DNA from: JADLGH01 sp964586675
GTDB taxonomy: Bacteria > Desulfobacterota_D > UBA1144 > Nemesobacterales > UBA2774
Assembly: GCA_964586675.1 (NCBI GenBank)
Contig: CAZPHQ010000003.1
Coordinates: 124,001 to 188,000 of the forward strand
Length of the DNA: 64,000 nt
Direction of reading: 5' to 3'
Shown: positions 1 through 9,980 of the stretch, piece by piece
How positions within the stretch are numbered: position 1 is the stretch's first letter
Layout: every line of letters starts with the position of its first letter
The notes under the pieces: model-generated
Told to the model about the DNA's origin: nothing
Database searches by the model: none
The model's input: only the letters and a program-made list of their open reading frames with translations
Position numbers and translations under genes: made by a program

Positions 1-896
1 TGCCCCAGCTTTTCGGCATGGCGGTCTACAATCTGAACCTCATCGTGAGCTCGCAGTACGCATCCTTCATGCAGGAGGGCACCGTATCGTATCTCTATTT
101 CGCGGAGAGGCTTACAGAATTCCCGCTCGGAATAATAGCCGTTTCGATAGCGACGGTGCTTCTGCCGAACCTTTCCAGCTATGTAAGTAAAGGCGATTAC
201 GACAAGTTTCACGAGACGTACACCTTCACGCTCCGGCTGATGCTGTTCACGCTGATTCCGGCGCTCGCGGGGCTCATCGCCCTCAGCGTTCCGATATGCA
301 GCGTCCTCTATCAGAGGGGCGAATTTACCTATGAGGCAGCTTTATTCACATCGCAGACCCTCGTCGGCTACTGCTTCGGGCTCTGGGCGGTCGGCGGGCT
401 CCGGGTTACGGCCCCCGCTTTCTACGCGATGCAGGACACGAAGACCCCTGTCGTCGTCGCATTCTTCGCGTTCATTTTGAACGCCGCTCTAGGATATATT
501 CTCGGGTTCACTCTCGGCCTCAGCCACACTGGCCTCGCCCTCGCGAACTCGGCGTCGTCGATATTTAACTTCCTCCTCCTGATTTACCTTCTCGAAAGGA
601 GGACGGGCGAGCTCAAGGCGGGACATATTATAAGATTCTCCATGCTCATAACCGCCATTTCAGCGCTCGCCGGGGCGGCCGCGTGGAAGATATCGACTTA
701 CACCGACTGGGCAGCCCCCGATCTCACGCTCGAAAAAGTGCTCGTGCTCATAGCTTCAATGTCGGCGGCCGTGCTGATCTACGTTCTCCTTGCCAAGGCA
801 TTCAAGATCGACGAGTCCCGCTACGTTTTCGCCATACTCAAGAGAAGAAGACCCGCAATAAATAATAGTCAGCCGCCCGCGAGCAGCGATATATGA
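1..896 (+). CDS. murJ: Lipid II flippase MurJ, C-terminal part (5' truncated by window)
   Basis: The reading frame is open from the left edge (PQLFG precedes the first in-window Met at 18), so this is the C-terminal ~297 residues of a longer protein. It belongs to the MurJ/MviN family, which moves lipid II across the inner membrane for peptidoglycan synthesis. Seen: a conserved MurJ-type stretch around residues 30-55 (YLYFAERLTEFPLGI followed by a VLLP.LS segment), then about seven hydrophobic helices and a basic tail. Full-length family members are about 500-530 residues. The family call is firm; the N-terminal half lies outside the window. Confidence 0.93.
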   Translation, partial: PQLFGMAVYNLNLIVSSQYASFMQEGTVSYLYFAERLTEFPLGIIAVSIATVLLPNLSSYVSKGDYDKFHETYTFTLRLMLFTLIPALAGLIALSVPICSVLYQRGEFTYEAALFTSQTLVGYCFGLWAVGGLRVTAPAFYAMQDTKTPVVVAFFAFILNAALGYILGFTLGLSHTGLALANSASSIFNFLLLIYLLERRTGELKAGHIIRFSMLITAISALAGAAAWKISTYTDWAAPDLTLEKVLVLIASMSAAVLIYVLLAKAFKIDESRYVFAILKRRRPAINNSQPPASSDI

Positions 897-905
897 GCCG
901 GGCGC

Positions 906-2795
906 CTAACGCGTGGCGCAGAATCCGAAATTCACGGTACCGCGCGCCCGCACTATGTTATTCCACGACACCCCTCCGGCCGTTATCCGGTTCCCGTTCT
1001 GCGTGTAAACGGCGTTCCAGATATTTCTCATTCGGCCGTCTATAGGGAATGTCACGAGCCAGTCGATATCTGTCGCCCCCGGGTTCCTGACCGTCACCTC
1101 GGCGCAGTATCCCGTGCCCCAGTCGTTGTTAATGTGCATTGTCGTCGTGAGACTACCTCCCGGCGAAGGCGTCGGCACGGGAGTAGGAGTCGGCCTCGGA
1201 GTCGGCACAGGGGTGGGCTTTGGCGTTGGGACAGGTGTTGGGACCGGAGTAGGTGCGGGTGTGGGAACGGGCGTAGGTACCGGGGTCGGTGCTGGAGTTG
1301 GGGACGGACCGGTCCTGTCGGCGCAGAAGCCGAACTCTACTGTCTGAGACGGGTTCACGATATTATTCCACGAGACCCCCTCGGCCGTGACGGTGCTCCC
1401 CGATTGGCTGTAGACCGCGTTCCAGAGGTCACGCACCCTGCCCTCAATTTCAAATGTGACGAGCCAGTCGACCCCCTGGGCGCCGTTATTTTTGACTGTC
1501 ACCTTAGCGCAATATCCCGTCCCCCAGTCGTCGTTGATGCTGACATCGACTTCCACCCCGCCGCCGGGCTGTTGGTTACTCTCATCGTCGTCCTCCGCCG
1601 AGGAGCATCCCGGATCGGCAGGATAGTCGGTGAGCCCGTCGCCGTCGTTGTCCGTGCCGTCAGAGCACTCGGGCTCGTCGGGCGGGCCCCCGGGCGAGCC
1701 GTCCATGAGCTGTGAAAGGAGATCGACCTTATCCTGCCACACAGTCCTCCAGTCGTCCTTAAGCATGCCGCCAGTGTCCATGCTGTTGGGATTCCACGAC
1801 CAGTAGAAGAAATCGGTCATACCCTTCTCTTTCATATAATCCACTATAGCGTCGTGCCACGTTTTATCTCTTGCGTCGCCCCCGTGGCCGTACCTCCCGC
1901 CGAATTCGCCGATGACGACGGCATAGCCGAGGTCGCGGAGATACCCGAAGTGCATGTCCCAGATAGCGGGCATGTTGGCCGGGAAATTCGGAGCGCCAAA
2001 ATATGGCTGCACGTAGACGTCCGGACCGTAAACGTGCGGGCTCAGCACGAGCTTCCCGGCAGGGATGTCGAGCGGGTAACAGCCGGCGGGCTCCAGGTTC
2101 CCGCCCCACCAGTGGCTTGTCTGGCTGCTGCAGGTGGGGTTGTCCTGTATGCCCTGGACGAATATGAGAATGTCCGGGTTTGCATCGAGCACCTCGCGCG
2201 CGGCCTTTTCCGCGGCGAGCTTCCAGTCTGTCGCCGGATTGCCTGTGCCCCACGTCGCCGGGCCGTGCGGCTCGTTTTTTATGTCGATGCCGACGAAACT
2301 ATCGAGGCCCTCGTACCTCTTGGCGACGAAAACGAGGTCCGCTATCCAGTCCTCCTCAGAATAGCCGGACGAATACCACAGCTCGTTTATGGAGGCGCAG
2401 TCGTAGTTGTGAAAATCGAGCAGAATATACAGCCCCTGCCTGTCGAGCTCGTCCAAAACACGGTCGAGTATATCGAGCGACCGGAGCCCGGAGAGGTCGG
2501 GATTAAGTGCGTAGTTTATGCTCGATACGCCTGTATTATCGAGCGTCGCCGGGCAGAAAGGCACTCTTACAGCCGTGAAGCCAAGGCCCTTTATCTGGGC
2601 TATCATGTCCTTCCAGTTCCGGGCCCAGAGCCCGTGAGCCACGTGATCGCCGGTCTCGAATCCGAACCAGCTAACGCCGTATAGGTTGACCTTTTCTCCC
2701 TCTTCGTCGTAGACGCTCCCGTCGTCGACGTTATAAGCGAGGGAAGTCCCGGAGAGTATGAAAAATATGGAAAATACGACCAGTGCTGAGCGCAT
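906..2795 (-). CDS. Secreted GH5 endoglucanase-like glycanase with two CBM2-like modules
   Basis: Predicted exported glycoside hydrolase family 5 enzyme acting on cellulose or another beta-glucan. I use the ATG at 2793-2795 because an AGGAGG lies about 10 bases upstream and it begins a clean signal peptide (MRSALVVFSIFFILSGTSLA); a longer frame starts at 2837. In the 629-residue form, the catalytic domain spans about 21-364, with acid/base Glu175 in KNEPHG and nucleophile Glu297 in VIGEFGG. Next come an Asp-rich calcium-type repeat (about 373-407), a CBM2-like domain (about 415-493), a ~50-residue Pro-Thr linker (497-546) and a second, very similar CBM2-like domain to the end. Each CBM has a Cys pair and several Trp. 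Substrate is inferred from family only. No other polysaccharide genes are adjacent. Confidence 0.9.
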   Translation of the reverse strand: MRSALVVFSIFFILSGTSLAYNVDDGSVYDEEGEKVNLYGVSWFGFETGDHVAHGLWARNWKDMIAQIKGLGFTAVRVPFCPATLDNTGVSSINYALNPDLSGLRSLDILDRVLDELDRQGLYILLDFHNYDCASINELWYSSGYSEEDWIADLVFVAKRYEGLDSFVGIDIKNEPHGPATWGTGNPATDWKLAAEKAAREVLDANPDILIFVQGIQDNPTCSSQTSHWWGGNLEPAGCYPLDIPAGKLVLSPHVYGPDVYVQPYFGAPNFPANMPAIWDMHFGYLRDLGYAVVIGEFGGRYGHGGDARDKTWHDAIVDYMKEKGMTDFFYWSWNPNSMDTGGMLKDDWRTVWQDKVDLLSQLMDGSPGGPPDEPECSDGTDNDGDGLTDYPADPGCSSAEDDDESNQQPGGGVEVDVSINDDWGTGYCAKVTVKNNGAQGVDWLVTFEIEGRVRDLWNAVYSQSGSTVTAEGVSWNNIVNPSQTVEFGFCADRTGPSPTPAPTPVPTPVPTPAPTPVPTPVPTPKPTPVPTPRPTPTPVPTPSPGGSLTTTMHINNDWGTGYCAEVTVRNPGATDIDWLVTFPIDGRMRNIWNAVYTQNGNRITAGGVSWNNIVRARGTVNFGFCATR

Positions 2796-2963
2796 CGATG
2801 AACGTCCTCCTCTAAGAGATATGAGCATTAATTGCAATGCGGAATGTCTATATATAAAGAATTATAACCACGATATTTCCGGGCGTCGGATTTAGTCGGC
2901 GACTGAGCCGCGGCCCCGCTCCCTTGACTCGGATTTCCTTTATAAAGTAATATCGGAATAATC

Positions 2964-3686
2964 ATGGCCGGAGAGAAGCAGCCGCACGAAGACCTCCAGA
3001 TGTTCGCCGATAAGTACGAGAAGGTGCTGGCCGACGACCCTTCTTCGGTCGCCTTCATATTCCTTGCGCAGGTCCTCTACAAGCAGGGCAAGGTGGACAA
3101 GGCCATCAATGTACTGGTGAACGGATTGAGATATAATAAGAAAAGCGTTACGGGGAGGTTCCTTCTCGGCAAGATTTACTACGACAGGTGGATGATAGAC
3201 CAGGCCCGGAAGGAATTTAAAACCGTCGTCGAGCTCGCCCCGGATAACCTCGCCGCCGCAAGAATGCTCGTCGAGATATACAGCAGCGAAGAGTCTTTCG
3301 GGAAGGCGATAGAGGTGCTGAAGACGGCGCGGATGTATCATCCGCACGACGAGGCCATTGCTGCAGATATCAGGGGATTCGAAGAGCGCCTCGGCCTGAA
3401 GGACGAAAAGGAAACCGAATTCCGCGCCGCCAGGGAGAAGATACAATCCTCACTCGGCAACAAAAGCGACGCGGAGCTCGCGGCGGGCCTTAAAAGCGGC
3501 GAGCGAGAGATAGAGACCCTGACCATGGCCGGTCTCTACATCGACCAAGGCCTTTTAGAGAAGGCCTGCGAGGTGCTGGAGAAGATACTGGAAAAGGAGC
3601 CCTGGAACAGACACGTTAAGGAAAAGCTCGAAAAAACGAGGCTCCTCCTCGTAAACAAAACCGCGGGATTTTCCGCAAAGGAATGA
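2964..3686 (+). CDS. TPR-repeat protein
   Basis: A 240-residue soluble protein with no signal peptide. Most of it is tetratricopeptide-type helical repeats: alternating A/F/L/Y positions over residues about 5-150, for example VAFIFLAQVLYKQGKVDKAINVL and the following repeats, and another pair near 185-225. TPR proteins are scaffolds, so no enzymatic role can be read. It lies 4 bases upstream of aroQ and the aroQ ribosome site overlaps its end, so the two are probably cotranscribed. Specific function unknown. Confidence 0.8.
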   Translation: MAGEKQPHEDLQMFADKYEKVLADDPSSVAFIFLAQVLYKQGKVDKAINVLVNGLRYNKKSVTGRFLLGKIYYDRWMIDQARKEFKTVVELAPDNLAAARMLVEIYSSEESFGKAIEVLKTARMYHPHDEAIAADIRGFEERLGLKDEKETEFRAAREKIQSSLGNKSDAELAAGLKSGEREIETLTMAGLYIDQGLLEKACEVLEKILEKEPWNRHVKEKLEKTRLLLVNKTAGFSAKE

Positions 3687-3690
3687 ATCG

Positions 3691-4143
3691 ATGAAGCAAA
3701 GAATACTTGTCATACACGGACCCAACCTCAACATGCTCGGAAAGCGAGAGCCCGAGATTTACGGCTCTTTAACGCTCGCCGACATAAACAAAAAGCTCGG
3801 CCGCGAGGCGAAAGAGCTCGGCGCCGAGGTCGAGTTCTTTCAGTCGAATTCAGAGGGCGAAATCGTAGGACGCATACAGGGCGCGATGGGCTCGGCGGAT
3901 GGCATACTGATAAACCCCGGAGGCTACACGCACACGAGCGTCGCGATAAGAGACGCGATACTTTCGATCGGGCTCCCTGTCGTCGAAGCGCACATATCGA
4001 ACATATATAAAAGAGAGGATTTCAGGCAGAAGTCTTACGTTTCCGGCGTCGCCCTGGGCGTCGTATCGGGATTCGGCGCGGAGAGCTATTCCCTCGGACT
4101 AAGGGGGCTGGTACATTATCTTAACGAGAAGGCGGGAAGCTGA
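3691..4143 (+). CDS. aroQ: 3-dehydroquinate dehydratase, type II
   Basis: Catalyses 3-dehydroquinate to 3-dehydroshikimate in the shikimate pathway; the type II enzyme is a dodecamer in the cytoplasm. All family signatures are visible in 150 residues: the N-terminal IHGPNLNMLGKREP block with the catalytic Tyr in EIYG, QSNSEGEIV, the INPGGYTHTSVAIRDAI block and EAHISNIYKRE with the active-site His. Length matches the family (about 145-155). The start ATG has AAGGAATG a few bases upstream, inside the end of the TPR gene. No other aro genes are nearby. Confidence 0.97.
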   Translation: MKQRILVIHGPNLNMLGKREPEIYGSLTLADINKKLGREAKELGAEVEFFQSNSEGEIVGRIQGAMGSADGILINPGGYTHTSVAIRDAILSIGLPVVEAHISNIYKREDFRQKSYVSGVALGVVSGFGAESYSLGLRGLVHYLNEKAGS

Positions 4144-4218
4144 CGCCGTCCCGCATCTTGCCGCGCATTTTCACCTTCGGTTACAATAATCTCAAAACGC
4201 CTCCGCTTTATCAGTGAG

Positions 4219-5913
4219 ATGAAAAAGAACTGGTCCATAAAAAAGGAAAACCCGAAGCTGAGGGAAAAGCTCTCGAAAATCCTGCAGGTCTCTCCGATAA
4301 CCGCGCAGATACTTATAAACCGCGGAATAGAGAACGAGGCGGAGGCTTCATTGTTCCTGAACAGCACGCTCTTCGACCTCCCGTCACCATACCTCATGAA
4401 AGGCATGGACAAGGCCGTCGAGAGGATAAAAAAAGCGCTCGACAACCGCGAGAAGATTGCGATTTACGGCGACTACGACGTAGACGGCGTAACCTCGACA
4501 GCCCTCTTCTACACCTTCATGAAAGGCCTCGGGGCCGACATCGCCTACTACAATCCCGACAGGATGAAAGAAGGCTACGGAGTAAACGCCGAGGCTGTGA
4601 GGAAGCTCGCCGGCGACGGCGTTACTCTCATAATATCGGGCGACTGCGGCATCACTGCTGTGAAGGAAGTCGAGGAAGCGAGGTCGCTCGGTGTGGATTT
4701 CATAGTCACCGACCATCACAAGCCGCCCGAGGAGCTTCCGAACGCCGTATCGATCCTCAATCCGCAGCTTTCCGACTGCAAATATCCCGGTAAGGGCATC
4801 ACCGGCGTCGGGGTCGTTTTCAATCTCGTGATAGCCTTGAGACGTGCGCTCAGGGAAGACGGATTTTTCGGGAAGGAGGAGCCCAACCTCGCCGAGTATC
4901 TCGACCTCGTCGCGCTCGGGACAGTCGCCGACTGCGCGCCGCTCATGGACGTGAATCGCATCTTCGTCAGGGAAGGCATTAAGAGGATGGAGAATCCGAA
5001 GCGCATAGGCATACTCGCGCTCAAGGAAGCGAGCAGCATAAACGGCGGAATAACGTCGTACGACCTCGGCTTTAAGCTCGGCCCCAGGATAAACGCATCG
5101 GGCAGGCTTTCGAGCGCCGCGAAGGCTGTGGAGCTCTTCATCTCGGAGGACATAGAAGACGCGAGAGAGATAGCGAAGGCCCTCAGCAAAGAGAACTCTA
5201 ACAGACAGAACATGGAAGGCGAAATACTAAAGCAGGCGCTCGCTCAGGTGGAGTCGGGTGAGGGCGTTCTCCGCGAAAATTCCATAGTGCTCGCGTCCCG
5301 GGGATGGCACCCCGGCATCATCGGCATTGTCGCGTCGCGAATCGTAGAAAGATACGAGAGGCCTGTGATAATGATAGCCGTCGACGAAGGCGGCACGGGA
5401 AAGGGCTCAGGCCGGAGCGTCAAGGGAGTGAATATATACGCCGCCATTTCCGAATGCAGGCATCTCCTGCTTCAGTTCGGCGGGCACGAGCAGGCGGCTG
5501 GGCTCTCCATCAGGGAAGAGAGCATCGGGGAGCTGAGGGACATGTTCGAAAGGGCGGTTTCAGACCTCGGCGCGGATTACACGGCGACCCTCGACATCGA
5601 CTGCGCCGTAAAGCTTGAAGATATAACCGAAACCCTCGTATCGGAGCTCGCACAGCTGGAGCCCTACGGTATCGGCAACCCCGAGCCCGTTCTACTTGCA
5701 GAGTCAGTCGAAGTCATCTCGAAACGGGTCTTTAAAGACAAGCACATCGGGCTCAAGGTAAGGCAGGGCGGAAAGCCGCTCGATGCGGTATGGTTCAACG
5801 CCGGGGAAGGCGCGGATATCACAGACAGGATAGACCTTGTTTTCACGCCTGAATTCAATGTCTGGAACGGAAAAAGAGAAATACGGCTAAAAATCTGGGA
5901 CGCCGGCCGCTGA
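4219..5913 (+). CDS. recJ: Single-stranded-DNA-specific exonuclease RecJ
   Basis: 5'-to-3' single-strand exonuclease used in recombination and mismatch/base-excision repair. The DHH phosphoesterase motifs are in order: GDYDVDG (about residue 83), SGDCG (about 140) and VTDHH (about 161), followed by the DHHA1 domain with GRSVKGVNIY and GGHEQAAG (about 425), and a C-terminal OB-type domain. Length 564 is normal for RecJ. It is preceded by a 75-base gap from aroQ, so it may share that transcript. Confidence 0.97.
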   Translation: MKKNWSIKKENPKLREKLSKILQVSPITAQILINRGIENEAEASLFLNSTLFDLPSPYLMKGMDKAVERIKKALDNREKIAIYGDYDVDGVTSTALFYTFMKGLGADIAYYNPDRMKEGYGVNAEAVRKLAGDGVTLIISGDCGITAVKEVEEARSLGVDFIVTDHHKPPEELPNAVSILNPQLSDCKYPGKGITGVGVVFNLVIALRRALREDGFFGKEEPNLAEYLDLVALGTVADCAPLMDVNRIFVREGIKRMENPKRIGILALKEASSINGGITSYDLGFKLGPRINASGRLSSAAKAVELFISEDIEDAREIAKALSKENSNRQNMEGEILKQALAQVESGEGVLRENSIVLASRGWHPGIIGIVASRIVERYERPVIMIAVDEGGTGKGSGRSVKGVNIYAAISECRHLLLQFGGHEQAAGLSIREESIGELRDMFERAVSDLGADYTATLDIDCAVKLEDITETLVSELAQLEPYGIGNPEPVLLAESVEVISKRVFKDKHIGLKVRQGGKPLDAVWFNAGEGADITDRIDLVFTPEFNVWNGKREIRLKIWDAGR

Positions 5914-6005
5914 CCCAGTATAATTTATAGTTCATTAAAAAAATAAAACTGTATCCGGACGAATCGGCCTCCCCGAGGTGATAAGCCGGAGAGGGGGGTT
6001 CCGCC

Positions 6006-6896
6006 ATGTCGTCAGTCAAGCCGAAGCTGGAGAATCTGAATTTTCTTTACCCGATTATCATCATTGTCGTCATAGTGCTCGCAACGAGCGCTTTCGTCAT
6101 AGTCGAAAGCGGTCACGTGGGTGTCGTCAGAACGCTAGGGGCCGTGCAGCCCGTTCCGCTGCCCGAGGGGTTTCATATAAAGAAACCTTTCCTCGACAAC
6201 GTCGAGCAGATAGACATAAGGCTGACGAAGGCGCAGTCGAAATCGGCCGCCGCGTCGAAGGACCTCCAGACCGTCCAGACTCAGGTAACCGTGCAGTACT
6301 CGATCACCGGGCCCACGGCTCCCCAGACGTTCCAGAAGATAGGAACGAGAGAGGTCGTCGCCGCGACGATAATCGAGCCCGCCATACAGGAATCGGTTAA
6401 GGCAGTAACGGCGAAGTACACGGCGGAGCAGCTTGTTACGAAAAGGGCGGAGGTCAAGCTTCAGATACAGGAAGCCATCGAAAAATTTATAAACATCACA
6501 CTCGCGGATAAAGAGGTTCCAACGGCTCTCCAGATAGCGAACGTCGCTATCACGGATTTTGAATTCTCGGACGAATTCAACAAGGCGATCGAGCTCAAGG
6601 TGAAGGCTGAGCAGGAAGCCCTTCAGGCGCTTAACGAAAAAACGAAAAGGGTAACCCAGGCCGAGGCCGCCTATCAGGAGCAGAAGCTCGCGGCCGACGC
6701 CGCCGCCTACGACATCGAGGCGAGGTCGAAGGCCAAGGCCGACGCGATTGAGAGGGAAGCCAGGGCGCTTAAAAGCAATCCCGAGCTGATTCAGCTCCGC
6801 TTGTCCGAGAAATGGGACGGCACGCTCCCGAAATTCACGGGCGGGGGCGCGATACCCTTTATCAACATCGATTCTGCTATAAACGAAAACCAGTAA
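6006..6896 (+). CDS. SPFH/prohibitin-family membrane protein
   Basis: An N-terminally anchored SPFH (stomatin/prohibitin/flotillin/HflK) protein of 296 residues. One membrane helix lies at about 15-35, then an SPFH domain (about 37-200) starting VESGHVGVVRTLGAV, then an Ala/Glu/Lys-rich coiled coil (about 200-265). Prohibitin-type proteins form ring assemblies that organise membrane domains or modulate FtsH-like proteases. No protease gene is adjacent, so the partner is unknown. The start is supported by GGGGGG/GAGAGG just upstream of the ATG at 6006. Confidence 0.88.
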   Translation: MSSVKPKLENLNFLYPIIIIVVIVLATSAFVIVESGHVGVVRTLGAVQPVPLPEGFHIKKPFLDNVEQIDIRLTKAQSKSAAASKDLQTVQTQVTVQYSITGPTAPQTFQKIGTREVVAATIIEPAIQESVKAVTAKYTAEQLVTKRAEVKLQIQEAIEKFINITLADKEVPTALQIANVAITDFEFSDEFNKAIELKVKAEQEALQALNEKTKRVTQAEAAYQEQKLAADAAAYDIEARSKAKADAIEREARALKSNPELIQLRLSEKWDGTLPKFTGGGAIPFINIDSAINENQ

Positions 6897-6939
6897 GTAT
6901 GGTTCCGAGGCCTTCCGTTAAACCGGCGAGGCCGCGTTC

Positions 6940-9825
6940 TCACTCGGCGTAGGATTTCGGATCGGGACAGGTGCATACGAGGTTCCTGTCGCCGTAGGGA
7001 TTGTTTATGCGCCCGACGGGCGGCCAGAATTTATTCTCCGCAACGTATGGAAGCGGGAACGCGGCTTTGCCCCGCGAATAGGAATGCTTCCAGTCGTCCC
7101 CGGCGATCTCACGCGCTGTGTGCGGGGCGTTTTTAAGGACGTTGTCCTCGCGGCTGTATTCCCCGCGCGCTATCTCTTCGACCTCTCTCTCTATCGAAAG
7201 CAGGGCCTCGCAGAAACGGTCGAGCTCGTCGCGCGATTCACTCTCCGTGGGTTCTATCATCATCGTACCGGCGACAGGCCACGATATAGTAGGCGCGTGA
7301 AACCCGTAGTCCATGAGCCTCTTGGCGACGTCTTCTACTTCAACTCCCGCATCCTTTTTGAACTGCCGCACGTCGAGTATGAACTCGTGCGCGACCCTTC
7401 CGCCCGGGCCGGTGTAAAGTACCTCGTAATGTTTTTCGAGCTTCGATTTCACATAGTTCGCATTGAGTATCGCGTACTTCGTGGCGTCGGTTACGCCTTC
7501 ACCGCCGAGCATTTTAATGTAGGCGTATGAGACGAGCAGTATCGCGGCGCTGCCCCATGGCGCCGAGGAGACAGCCGATATGGATTTCTCCCCTCCGATT
7601 TCGACGATCGAATGCCCCGGAAGATACGGCGCGAGGTGGGGCGCTGCGCATATCGGTCCCGCGCCAGGCCCGCCTCCCCCGTGGGGTATGCTGAATGTCT
7701 TGTGAAGGTTGATATGGCAGACGTCGGCCCCTATGACGGCCGGGCTCGTCAAGCCCACCTGGGCGTTCATGTTCGCCCCGTCCATGTATATCTGCCCGCC
7801 GTTTTCGTGAACTATTGAGCAGATTTCCTTTATGCTTTCCTCGAAGACCCCGTGCGTCGAGGGATACGTGACCATCAAAACGGCGAGGCTGTCCCTGTGC
7901 TTTTCCGCGGCTTCCCTGAGGGAGCCGACGTCTATGTTGCCCCGCTCGTCGCAGGCGACCACGACGACCTTCATCCCCGCGAGCGCCGCGCTCGCCGGGT
8001 TTGTGCCGTGCGCGGAAGACGGTATGAGCGCGACGTTCCTTCCGCCCTCGCCCCTGTCCTTGTAATACGCCCTTATCACCATGAGCCCGGCGTACTCCCC
8101 CTGCGCCCCCGAGTTGGGCTGGAGCGATACCGCCGGAAGGCCGCTTATCGTCGAGAGGCTGCGTTCTAACTCAGAGAACACCTGCATATAGCCCTCTGCC
8201 TGTGCCAGAGGGACGAATGGATGAATGTCCGCAAATTCGGGCCACGTTACGGGAATCATCTCTGAGGTCGCGTTCAGCTTCATCGTGCAGGAGCCGAGTG
8301 GTATCATCGAAGTGGTTAGTGAAAGGTCTTTCCCTTCGAGCTTTTTTATATACCGCAGCATCTTCGTTTCGGAATGATGGCTGTTGAAAACGGGATGAGC
8401 GAGGAAACGGCTTTTACGCCCGAGGGATTCGGGATAAGCAGGCTCGTCGCCGGAGAACCCTCCACCCGCCGCGGGCTTTTTATCCAGCGCCCCGGCAAAG
8501 AGAGCGATTATCTCTTCCACATCCTCTTTCTCCGCCGTCTCGTCGAGCGATATTCCCACGTGGCGGCTGTCTATGTATCTGAAATTAATCCCGGCTCTTT
8601 CGGCGGCGCTTTTCAGACGCTCCAGCTTGTCGCCGGAACCTATGTCGATCTTAATGGTGTCGAAGTAATATTCGTTCTCTTGTTTCAGGCCGAGGCGCAA
8701 AAGCCCGCTTTCGAGGTCGCGCGCGAGAAGCGCCACGCGGCTCGCTATTTCGCGGAGCCCGCGAGGGCCGTGGTAAACGGCGTACATAGACGCCATTATA
8801 GCGAGCAAAGCCTGCGCCGTGCATATGTTAGACGTCGCCTTTTCGCGCCGTATGTGCTGCTCCCTCGTCTGAAGCGCCATCCTGTACGCGGGCTCGCCGT
8901 GGGAGTCTATCGAAACGCCGATTATCCTCCCCGGAATCTGCCTCGCGAATTGTTCCCGCGCTGCAAAATATGCTGCGTGAGGTCCGCCGTATCCGAGCGG
9001 GACACCGAGCCTCTGCGTGGAGCCCACGACGACATCAGCGCCCTGCTCTCCGGGCGGCGTCAGGAGCGTCAGGCCGAGGAGGTCCGCCGCGACCGCGACG
9101 AGCGCGCCCGAGCCATGCGCCTTCGATATGAATCCGGAATAATCCCGCACGGCGCCGTCCGCGTCCGGATACTGGACGAGCGCGCCGAAGACGCCGTCCC
9201 CGAATTCGAACTCTTCATGATTGCCGATCACAACATTTATCCCGAGCGGCTCGGCCCTCGTGAGCACAACATCTATAGTCTGGGGAAAGCATTTTTCCGA
9301 AACGAAGAATACGGGCTCGCTGCCGGCGGACTTTTTGTCGACCGCCCTAAGCATCATCGTCATGGCCTCCGCCGCCGCGGTGCCTTCGTCCAGGAGCGAG
9401 GCGTTCGCGATATCCATACCGGTGAGGTCGCAGACCATTGTCTGGAAATTGAGAAGCGCCTCGAGGCGGCCCTGCGATATCTCGGCCTGATAAGGCGTAT
9501 ACTGCGTATACCAGCCGGGATTTTCTAGGATGTTACGCTGTATGACGCCCGGAACGACGCAGCCGTAATACCCGAGCCCGATGTATGATTTGAAAACGTT
9601 GTTCTTTTTCGAAATTGCCCGGAGCTCGCGGAGGAGCCTGTGCTCGCTGAGCCCGGGAGGAAGGTCGAGCGGCGCTTTAAGCCTTATGGACGCCGGGACC
9701 GTTTCGTCTATGAGCGCGTCCAGGGATTTCGCGCCCGCCTCGCCCAGCATCGCGGACGTATCGTCCCCGCCCGGCCCTATATGTCTTGCCGAAAATCTGT
9801 CGTATCTATCCCTTCTGTTTTCCAT
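6940..9825 (-). CDS. gcvP: Glycine dehydrogenase (decarboxylating), P-protein
   Basis: PLP enzyme that decarboxylates glycine and passes the aminomethyl group to lipoyl-GcvH. At 961 residues it is the single-chain (homodimeric) P-protein, not the split GcvPA/GcvPB form. The N-terminal half opens with FSARHIGP; the C-terminal half has the PLP lysine in NLHKTFSIPHGGGGPG. Third gene of the minus-strand set gcvT-gcvH-gcvP. A 155-base gap separates it from gcvH, with GC-rich inverted repeats in the gap, so partial termination or a separate promoter is possible. No lpd gene is adjacent. Confidence 0.97.
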   Translation of the reverse strand: MENRRDRYDRFSARHIGPGGDDTSAMLGEAGAKSLDALIDETVPASIRLKAPLDLPPGLSEHRLLRELRAISKKNNVFKSYIGLGYYGCVVPGVIQRNILENPGWYTQYTPYQAEISQGRLEALLNFQTMVCDLTGMDIANASLLDEGTAAAEAMTMMLRAVDKKSAGSEPVFFVSEKCFPQTIDVVLTRAEPLGINVVIGNHEEFEFGDGVFGALVQYPDADGAVRDYSGFISKAHGSGALVAVAADLLGLTLLTPPGEQGADVVVGSTQRLGVPLGYGGPHAAYFAAREQFARQIPGRIIGVSIDSHGEPAYRMALQTREQHIRREKATSNICTAQALLAIMASMYAVYHGPRGLREIASRVALLARDLESGLLRLGLKQENEYYFDTIKIDIGSGDKLERLKSAAERAGINFRYIDSRHVGISLDETAEKEDVEEIIALFAGALDKKPAAGGGFSGDEPAYPESLGRKSRFLAHPVFNSHHSETKMLRYIKKLEGKDLSLTTSMIPLGSCTMKLNATSEMIPVTWPEFADIHPFVPLAQAEGYMQVFSELERSLSTISGLPAVSLQPNSGAQGEYAGLMVIRAYYKDRGEGGRNVALIPSSAHGTNPASAALAGMKVVVVACDERGNIDVGSLREAAEKHRDSLAVLMVTYPSTHGVFEESIKEICSIVHENGGQIYMDGANMNAQVGLTSPAVIGADVCHINLHKTFSIPHGGGGPGAGPICAAPHLAPYLPGHSIVEIGGEKSISAVSSAPWGSAAILLVSYAYIKMLGGEGVTDATKYAILNANYVKSKLEKHYEVLYTGPGGRVAHEFILDVRQFKKDAGVEVEDVAKRLMDYGFHAPTISWPVAGTMMIEPTESESRDELDRFCEALLSIEREVEEIARGEYSREDNVLKNAPHTAREIAGDDWKHSYSRGKAAFPLPYVAENKFWPPVGRINNPYGDRNLVCTCPDPKSYAE

Positions 9826-9980
9826 TAAAGTGCTTGACCCCGGGAGCTGCCCTGTGGTTGTGTAATGATACCTTAAATCTCTATAATCCGGCCCCGCCGG
9901 CCGTTTGGCGGCGCGGGGAAGAATTCACCCGTGGAGCATGCTCCCGGGCGGCATGGGACCGGGGAGTGGTCCCGTCCGGA

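Noticed and set aside
1158..1310. Repetitive GC-rich DNA that looks like a tandem repeat or VNTR
   Set aside because: It encodes the Pro-Thr linker of the GH5 protein in frame, so coding explains it.
8374..9528. Long plus-strand open frame (384 aa) opposite gcvP, and similar long frames opposite nadE (57396-58940), gltB and murJ-adjacent genes
   Set aside because: These are open because of GC-rich codon bias on the opposite strand. They are rich in Arg/Gly, have no conserved motifs and overlap genes with clear family matches.
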